This document shows positions 56,643 through 64,000 of a DNA stretch of 64,000 nt, piece after piece (the first letter of the stretch is position 1; every line of letters begins with the position of its first letter). Source of the stretch: Pristionchus mayeri. Its lineage: Eukaryota; Nematoda; Chromadorea; Rhabditida; Neodiplogasteridae. The position numbers and the translations under genes were made by a program. The notes under the pieces were generated by a model that saw only the letters and a list, made by a program, of their open reading frames with translations, did no database searches and was not told the origin of the DNA. Where the stretch lies: positions 5,084,001 to 5,148,000 of the forward strand of contig BTRK01000003.1 of assembly GCA_036245805.1 (NCBI GenBank). The letters run 5' to 3'.

Positions 56643-59600
56643 GACGTGGGGAATATGACTGCTGTTGTAAAATCATTTACAGATGCCAAGATGTTTAAGG
56701 ATATGCTCTACAACATTCTCGGTGATAAGTGGGGAAAAATAGAAATTGATGTATCGGTTAGTTCAAAAACTCTTCTTGATGACATTACAGGGTGCGAGAA
56801 AAGTATGGTGACAAATATTATGTGTAATATCTCACGAGATCGCAATCATCATGCATCCAGGTTGGGCCTCAATATACCTGAGCATAATAGCTCCAAGATA
56901 TTCATCTTAGTTTCCCACCAAGGTTCTCTGGCTCTTAGAGCTGCGCGAATTTAAACTTGAAATGTGTGATGCCTTGACCCGCAGCTCATTTTTCGTACAA
57001 ATGATAACTCAAAAAATTCGGATAAGTATTACCTATCTATTTTAGCTTGATGAAATAGAGAAACCATTCAGGATTAGATTACTCTTGCTAACCTAGCGCT
57101 ATCTTATTAGATATCGGAAAAATATCAACTCAACGAGCGCATACTTTTATGATGACACAAAAACTTGAAAAGTGGCATTTTCAGTTTTCATATTCTGCAT
57201 GCATATTTCTGCATAAGATAAATTTGTATCACATATTGTGCGGTCGAACTATGAATTTTGGATGTGTCAAATTGAATGAATACAGGGCCATAATATCAGA
57301 ACCAGATATGGGAAAATATCCCTGATATGGCCAGTTGGGAGAATTTCGAGCAATCTAAAGATCCAGGTTCCCAATCCCAAAGGAATCTGAATGCATAATT
57401 ACGTTCTTGAGTCGTTGAGTATCATGAAAAATATACTGCGATTATAATAACTTTCGAGATTAATAAACGGAACTTCTGAGTACACAAAATATTTTTCGAG
57501 GGCCGTTCCTAAGAAAACCATCTAATTTTTTTGCTGGTGTAGAACCTAACCACCGAAATAACTGAATCGCGTATTTAGACTCATGTATTGTTGCACTTAT
57601 CAGAAAAAAAATGGGTTGAATGCTTCATCTTTATCTTTGTTCTAATGGGGCAAGAAAGAACACGTCGCATTTAGCATCGTAAAAATGCATTTTTTTTATG
57701 CATCATGTCTTCATAAGTTAATACTCAAAAGCTAGTAGGAATATATCTATGTAATTTATGCGTTAATTAGCTAAATATCTAAGGAACACAGTGTAGCAAA
57801 TAGAGATAATTTGAAACAGTGTACGTCGTTTAGGGTGAAATTGATTTTATCACAATACTTTTCTCGCACCCTGTAGGCATTTAGTTAATGTCCGAACGTA
57901 CAGTAGCGCCTGAAAGTATTCATACGATTTGATTTTTTCATATAACTTTTTCTGCAGTTGACTTAGCAAGTTAAATGTTGTAGCGATATATATCAAACCC
58001 ATCGAAGAATACGATGCGGGTATTGTGTCATCACGTTTACCTTAACGAATTGTGTAGTGATGACGCAATCGAATTTCCCTTTTTCAAACAGGCATTATTC
58101 TTACATAGATTTTTTTTCAGCTTGCCAATCTTTCTGACGTTGGAGATAGGACCGAGATCTATCCAGAATAAAAATTTGAAGTTGCTGCTCGGTCGCACAT
58201 TAGCTGCAGCCTTGTTGCAAAATCAATGTCAAAAATAAAGATATCGGCTGCTAGTCAAGATAGAGACTGCTTCAAGGCATCAAAATGATCGTAATCATGA
58301 GTCCAGGTGATCCTGAAAATTGGAACACAATATCTCAATATTTGCACTCAGGGCATGAAAAAATCAAGTTTTCACATGACCACTTTTTGGAGATTCATAT
58401 CTTTTCGGGAAATCTGTTTAAAAATCTAGTTTTTGCTTAGTCATGATCACAATGTCTTATATATATGATTCCCAATTTTTTAGAGTGTTTGGATATATTT
58501 CCTGCCCGCGGCGTTCGGTTTTCAGAGGTGCGCTGTGGTCCTAAAGGCATGACCCTTCGGAAACAAAGTTGTGGGAAAGTTAAGGAAATCAATTGTTATT
58601 GTGTGTTCATGTCCAACATGTTCTGTATATCCGATTCCCAACTTTTTGAAATGTTTTAATAATTTTGGGCACAGCTATAGAGAAAGTGCAGACGAAAATA
58701 GCGGGTCGGGGACTCGAAAGTGCCTCCGAAAACCGCACGCTGCGGGCAGGAAAGATATCCAAACACTCTAAAAGTTAGGAATCATATATATAAGACATTT
58801 TGAACATGCCTAAACAAAAATCAGATTTTTATACAAATTTGCCGAAAAGTTATGAATCTCCAAAAAGTGGTCATGTGAAAAAGTGTTTTTTTCATGCCCT
58901 GAGGGCAAATATTGAGATATTGTGTTCATATTCTCAGATAATCTGGACTCATGGTGACCATCATTTTGATGCCTTGAAACAGTCTCTAGCGTGACTAGGG
59001 GCCGATATCTTAATTTTTGATATCGATTTTGCAGCAAGGCTGCAGCCAATGTGCGGCCGAGCAGCAACTTCAATTTTTTATTCTGGATAGACCTCGGTCC
59101 TATCTCCAACGTCAGAAAGTTTGGAAAGGTGGAAAAATTCTGTATAAGAATAAAGTCTGTTTGAAAAAGGGAAATTCGATTGCGTCATCACTACACAATT
59201 CGTTAAGGTAAACGTGATGACACAATACCCGCATCGTATTCTTCGATGGGTTTGATATATATCGCTACAACATTTAACTTGCTAAGTCAACTGCAGAAAA
59301 AGTTATATGAAAAAATCAAATCGTATGAATACTTTCCGGCGCTACTGTATATGCAAGTCCGTTCTGGAGAGCTCTCGGGATGAATTCAAAGATATCAACA
59401 TTTCCGAGGCCAAGTATCGTATGTAAAAGGATTAGACAGAACGAATATGGTAGGTTTGTGCATCATTATTAGAGTTCGATAAACGATACCACGATCCATT
59501 CTACGCACGCTGTCTAGAGAGTGTACGGCAATAGCGAGCGTGGTGTTATTTATCGAACTCAAATAAGTATGTATTATCAAAGAATTATAATTGAAGGATG

Positions 59601-59740
59601 CAAGATGCGGATCTACCTTGGTAGTTTGCATAATATCTGAGTCGATCAACGCACTCGAGCTGAAACTTCGATTATCGGATGCTTTACCATTCGAATTGCC
59701 ACCCTTGTTTAGAGCTTATAAAGCCTCCATCAAGATTTAA
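56643..59740 (+). CDS. Unrecognised gene with two transposons in one exon
   Basis: An exon starts at 56643 after TTCTAGCAG and encodes DVGNMTAVVKSFTDAKMFKD, then LGDKWGKIEID and SKTLLDDI, where a TA-flanked element (56788-57873) begins. Between it and a second TA-flanked element (57901-59347) lie 27 host bases, and host sequence resumes at 59348. If both elements and one TA copy each are ignored, the frame runs on without a stop (...FWRALGMNSKI...) to a GTATGT donor at 59419. It joins in phase 0 to 59597-59740 (ESINALELKLRLSDALPFEL...YKASIKI, TAA), followed by AATAAA at 59745. No family recognised. As it stands, the allele should be null unless the elements are removed from RNA. Confidence 0.45.
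56788..57873. mobile_element. Tc1-like non-autonomous element, 1.09 kb (copy 2)
   Basis: Ends CAGGGTGCGAGAAAAGTAT and inverted CAGGGTGCGAGAAAAGTATT, with TA at 56786-56787 and 57874-57875. Same family as 20938-22013, here within an exon. Confidence 0.75.
57901..59347. mobile_element. Tc1-like foldback, CAGTAGCGCC ends
   Basis: 1447 bp with ends CAGTAGCGCCTGAAAGTATTC (right end CCGG in place of CTG), TA at 57899-57900 and 59348-59349. Arms 57901-58545 and 58700-59347 are inverted copies with GATATATATCAAACCCATCG-like blocks. CAGTAGCGCC..AAAGTATTCAT ends are typical of Tc1 relatives. The mirrored open frames in the arms are not proteins I recognise. Confidence 0.85.
59471..59562. repeat. MITE with AGAGTTCGATAAA ends
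   Basis: Ends AGAGTTCGATAAACGATACC and inverted GTTATTTATCGAACTC; resembles the 30682-30824 element. It lies in the last intron of the previous gene. Confidence 0.6.
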
Positions 59741-59759
59741 AGTTAATAAAGTGCTAGTG

Positions 59760-60250
59760 AAAGTGCGTGTTTCTTAAGGATCATAAATGAATGGCGGAAG
59801 CCTAGGGTATACCAATCTCTTATACTTTACGTCTATTCCTTACTCTCATGATGTGTTGTGATTATATAATCACGATATTGATTCCTTCAGTAGTACAAGT
59901 GTACACACACGATTGGCTCATCGTTTGGCTCATTGGCCACGATTGGCTCATCGTTTTCTCATTTTTTTTGAACATTACGAGTTTTTAAACATTACGAGTG
60001 TATACAAGGGAGAGAACGAATCTCAACCTTGGCACCGTTCCATGATAAACGGCTTGGTCGAAGAGTAGTTGTACCCAACTACTGTTACATGGTGAATATT
60101 CTTTGGGTTTTCCAACTCCTCATTGTACATTCTTTAATCTTTAATCTTTAATCTTTATCACCGATAGCATTAATAGCCGTTGAGGAAGGAATAGGGAAGA
60201 GCAGGTCGGTCTTCGGGCTCGATCACAGCGAGCTGGGGGAATGGGGTGGT
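59760..60250. other. Gene-free stretch
   Basis: Short direct repeats CGATTGGCTCATCG (two copies near 59910-59950) and CTTTAATCTTTAATCTTTAA (60132). No gene seen. Confidence 0.35.
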
Positions 60251-60295
60251 ATGTGGCAGTTATATGTTACAATCGAATTCGTGAGATTGATAGGG

Positions 60296-61079
60296 CTAGG
60301 TCGGGGAATTTACTGATTTCTCTGCGGAACATAGGACGGGGTGGGATCTGTTCCAGAGCGGTAGGACTCTAGCACAAGTTGAAATCAAGACCGGCACTCT
60401 GAAGGGAATAGAAATGCGTAAACTATTTGAGGAGCGCAAATCACGAGTGATTGTGTACAAGTCAGCAGAGTCGTGGTGAACGGTATTATAAATGGAGTCA
60501 TACACATAGAACATATCCCGTAAGGCGAGGCTCAAGGGTTTCAAGTGTGAAAATTTTCAATCTATCGGGATAGGAGGTACAGAGTATCGTCTCAAAACTG
60601 GGGGTACAGAGTATCGTCTCAAAACTCTCCTGGTAAACTCTCTCTGCAAAGATTCGAGTTCATTTACAAGACCTACTGAAGTTGGATTCCATATTATGCT
60701 GGACGATTCTAAGAGCGGACGAATGTATATTTTATATGCTTTTAAAAGAAGGACGGGGGATGTAGAATGAAAGGATCTCAGCAACAGATTACACATTGAT
60801 CGCGCTTTCTTACTAATTGTATTTATATGGTACCCGAAATGGAGATTTTTAGTAAAAAATACACCAAGGGATCGCACTATCTCTTTGTTCGTTATAATTT
60901 GACCATTTAGAATATATTGAGCTCGGTTCTTCAGATTCCCAAGGTGTAGGACATTACATTTAGGTGAGCTAATACTCATATTCCATTGGACAGTCCAGTC
61001 AGATATTTTGCAAATCGCATTTTAAAGGTCATTGCTATAATCAGGGACCACCGCGTAAATCTTGAGGTCGTCAGCATAT
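60296..61079 (-). mobile_element. 5'-truncated non-LTR retrotransposon, from the RT active site on
   Basis: The minus strand begins with YADDLKIYAVVPDYSND, the reverse-transcriptase catalytic box, then WNMSISSPKCNVLHLGN, LGVFFTKNLHFGYHI, IYIRPLLESSSIIWNP and the C-terminal TRDLRSSNSLRI...LPLWNRSHP. A TAA within SNDL*NAICK and a duplicated RRYSVPPVL block near 60590 show decay. Jockey/CR1-like by motif spacing; clade not certain. Confidence 0.75.
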
Positions 61080-61080
61080 A

Positions 61081-62690
61081 TATTCATTCATTCATTCATT
61101 CATTCATTTATTCCGTTAGGGTTAGGGTGCAATAAAAAACATGAGGATGAGCAATAAACGGAAGTCCGTCGATAAGATCGAATCGGTGTGGTTGCTTGGC
61201 AGCAAGGGTAGGGGAAGGGAGAGGGGTCAGAAATCAAGCCAAGTGGCAATTATAGACGGTGGATAAAAAGTGGATGGTTGTGATCTAATGTAATTAGAAA
61301 ATACATTTTGCGACGAAGTAACACATTCTAAGGTTAGAGAGTTCCAAATCAATAGTGTTCTAGATACAAGGGTTGAACTAGAATTACTACCGTTGAGCAC
61401 AAGTCGAAACAAAGGAAACTTTATTTTCGCATTTCTGTGCATTTGGCTTTCCATTATTATATCAATACAGACAATATAGGCATGATCCAATGTGCGCTAA
61501 AGAGACTATCGATGCACTCACTGAATGCATCAAACCACATGAGAATCGGTTGAAAGTAAGGGCAAAAATATTTAATTGTGGAAAAGGGAAAAGACTTATG
61601 GACCAACCTGATAATACCATTGTAATGAATCGTCTTAGGAATGCATTTGCCCAAATCATTGATGTAAATAATGAATAGCAAAGGTCCGATAGAGGAACCT
61701 TGGGTTACGCCTGACTGAATAGGTGAGGGAGGGGATAAATAATCTCCAATGAACACGCGTTGCGAGCGACCCAGCAGATAAGACTCAAACTATTGAGTGA
61801 GAGCGGGTGATATTCCCAGCGAGGAAAACTTATGGATAAGCATCCTTAAGTGAATCGAGTCAAATGCTTTCTTATAATCAAAGAGGATTGCGTCAACGGA
61901 CTTTTTCAGACTCAGCTGCTTAGCATAAAATGAATGTGTTTCAGATAAAGATGAAGTAGTGCTTCTACATTTTCGAAAGCCTGCTTGTCTAGCATCTAAT
62001 ATGTTATATTCGTCTAGAAAGTCAACAATGGAATTAATAAGAATTTTTTCGAATATTTTAGAAGCAGTGACCGTGAGAGAGATAGGACGATGATTAGAGA
62101 TAGAGGCATCTCCAGACTTTTTTGGGATGGGTTTTACATGAGCAGTTTTCCATTGATTGGGTGACGTGCGAGAGGAAAGAGAGATGTTAAAAATAATGGT
62201 AAGGGGAGTAATTATGGAAGATTTGCACTTGCAATACACTAGGTTGGGTATCCTATCGGGTGAACCATTTACCTTAGGGATCATTTGTGAAATAGCAGAG
62301 AGTATCATTTCGGGACCAATGTAGGGTAAGTCGAATGAAGATTTGGGAGGAGGGAACTGTGCAGGGGTTACATCCAAAGGTGGGGTTTGAACCTTAGCAA
62401 AAAATTGAGAAAAAAAACATTAGCTTTTTCGACATTACTTAGAAGGATATCTCCATTACTATCAATAATGCCAGGTAGTTTTGAGCTATTAACCTTCAAT
62501 CTATTTTTGCAATAAATAAAGGAGGAACTAGGCTTTCCCGAGTAAACTGCACATGATTCGCGCTGAATTTCATAACCTTTAAGAGCATGGTCAAAGCGCC
62601 CACGTAAAGAGTGTGTTGTGTAGCTGGCCTGTCCCAACTCTAAGAGCATAAATGGAGAAGCTTTATCTAAGAGAGAAAATGTGAGCACCG
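61081..62690 (-). mobile_element. Non-LTR retrotransposon with RT domain, decayed
   Basis: Minus-strand pieces in order: KPSSSFIYCKNRLKVN..., the RT start SAISQMIPKVNGSPDRIPN, WKTAHVKPIPKKSG, NHRPISLTVTASKIFEKIL, QAGFRKCRSTT and FDYKKAFDSIH. After an in-frame TAG (61790-61792) come GVTQGSSIGPLLFIIYINDL and, past a 170-bp insert related to 52338-53603, the tail FPLFRLVLNGSNSSSTLVSR...LIWNSL. The YADD box is missing from this copy. The 3' end carries an (AATG)n tail (61083-61110 on the plus strand as ATTC repeats). Confidence 0.75.
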
Positions 62691-63205
62691 CTCCACAAAT
62701 CCGAAACGAGACAAGACTGAATAGAATAGAAGGGAAGAGGGTGCGAGGGAATCAATAACATACGAGGGAGAGAGGGCGGAGGGGTCAGTGATCTACCCGC
62801 CCTTTGAATGGGGAGAGAAGGGAAGCGAGTCAACAACTGCACTCGAGAGAGAGAGGGGAGAGGGAGTAATAACTTGTGGTAATTGACTAAGGAGTACAAG
62901 GCAAGGGCCTTTACATAACACCTCCCTCCAAGATTCAAACTGAGGGTGAATCTGATATAATAGTCAATTACAACGAGGCAATAATCAATGGGCCACGGTC
63001 GATGAACTTTGGTCAGAGGGACTCATTCTGAGTGTCGCACTGTTGTTCTCCACTACTTCTGTGGGCTCGTTCTTTCTTCGACGTTGCACGGCGAGACTCG
63101 ATGAAACTCGCGTAGTTGCCTTCGTTGATGCACACTCGAACGCGATGCAGATGCCATTGCTCTTGAACTCGATGACGTTGCCGTTGTGAGTGTACATGAC
63201 GTATC

Positions 63206-64000
63206 TCAGCCATTACCCTCATCATCAATCACTGATTCATTTCCGTTCAATATGAACATTCGTGATTCACTCCTTACACGATTCCATTCACACGCCTTTG
63301 TCAGATCTTTACTACATGCCGCATCCTGGCAGTTCGTTTCTTTTGATTCTGACAAGGGCTTTTCAGGCGGAATCTTGTCGTGAAAGGCCGTTCTATCATC
63401 GATAGAATTCTCGAGACACGTCTCCTCAGCCCCAGGATCGCCACTGAATGCCTCATTCCGGCAATCAGAATTCAACGAACTTCCATAGTTCGCGCTTGAT
63501 CCGGGCTTACGTAGTCTCCTCAGTGATCCCTCATTGAGGTCAATCACCGATTCATCGAGCGACCCCTTACTGTGGTCAGTCGCTGTATTCTCGGTCAGTC
63601 CCTCCTGTAGGTCAACTGCTGATTCCTCAAGTGAGCCCTCTCCAAGGTCGCTCACTAGTTCCTCAGGTGACCCCTTCTCTTGGTCAGTCACTCTGTTCTC
63701 GGGCAGTCCCATGTTTCGGTCAACTGCTGTTTCCTTTAGTGATCCCTCCTCTTGGTCAATCACTACTGTCTCGGGCGACCCCTCCTTCAGGTCAGTCGCT
63801 TTGTTCATGTGTGGTCCCGCACTGCGGTCAACCAAGCTCACTCTCCTCGGTTCCACTTTACACACTTTCGCCGATCTGGGAATCAGCTGAAAGAATTTCC
63901 TGAAGTTGTCCTTTCCGAGGATATTCAACTTCGATTTACTGATGAACACTCTGCTTCTTATCGTCACTCCATTCAATCCGATATCCAGCTGGCATATTCC
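63206..64000 (-). mobile_element. LTR-retrotransposon fragment: end of retropepsin plus tandem-repeat region
   Basis: The frame is open from the window edge to a stop at 63206. It begins with the last part of an aspartic protease: GLNGVTIRSRVFISKSKLN and ILGKDNFRKF, matching the (I/V)LG-x-D-x-L/F-x-x-F helix that ends retropepsins; the catalytic DTG would lie beyond the edge. Next come eight 12-residue repeats of the type D-L-x-E-G-S-L-E-E-x-A-V (about 63520-63810), then a polar, Cys-containing tail. Its clade (gypsy or Pao-like) cannot be told from this piece. Confidence 0.55.

Noticed and set aside
63534..63903. Plus-strand frames of 118 and 90 residues rich in Ser and Pro
   Set aside because: They are the antisense of the 36-bp tandem repeat in the retroelement frame.

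Overview
The window reads as genomic DNA of a nematode. Introns are short with TTTCAG acceptors, a start codon sits one base after a trans-splice-like acceptor (15048), and it carries a serpentine chemoreceptor, an F-box-like gene, a Ly6/uPAR GPI protein and nuclear tRNA-Gln genes. The very high load of palindromic DNA transposons would suit a diplogastrid such as Pristionchus, but the species cannot be proved from sequence alone.

Layout. 1-7987: the 3' part of a multi-exon gene (paralogue A), intact within the window and ending in a membrane-anchored PDZ domain; its introns hold a 3.9 kb transposon with a nested mariner, a LINE 3' fragment and a hAT-like foldback. 8.1-13.3 kb: a tRNA-Gln and two large foldbacks. 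13569-14381 (-): F-box-like gene. 15048-20151 (+): paralogue B, whose exons chain in phase as ankyrin repeats, acidic linker, TM, coiled coils, TM, PDZ. It is about 70-98% alike to A over the shared part, but carries a frameshift, a 38-bp net exon deletion and a lost splice donor. 20.2-25.2 kb: Tc1-like element, two tRNA-Gln copies, and transposon ends built from an iterated GACAAAACGGCAACG motif, one of which interrupts an exon of a minus-strand gene (25197-25847). 27.4-30.6 kb (-): fragmentary gene containing a nearly intact mariner. 32389-35224 (-): serpentine receptor. 35.6-42 kb: MITEs, a short plus-strand gene (37507-38166) and two large foldbacks. 43.7-47.2 kb (+): three small genes with related last exons. 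48.6-51.0 kb: a palindrome-of-palindromes followed by a complete Ly6/uPAR GPI-anchored protein gene. 51.9-54.4 kb: nested related transposons. 56.6-59.7 kb (+): a gene whose exon is split by two TA-flanked elements; its frame is continuous across both junctions if they are ignored. 60.3-62.7 kb (-): non-LTR retrotransposon relics. 63.2-64.0 kb (-): LTR-retrotransposon piece with the end of a retropepsin and a 12-residue tandem repeat.

The main novelty candidates are the tandem ANK-TM-coil-TM-PDZ genes, with an internally duplicated exon module, and a community of hAT-like MITEs that share hairpin cores while differing at their ends. Exon boundaries were read by eye from splice signals and phase; gene joins should be taken as models.
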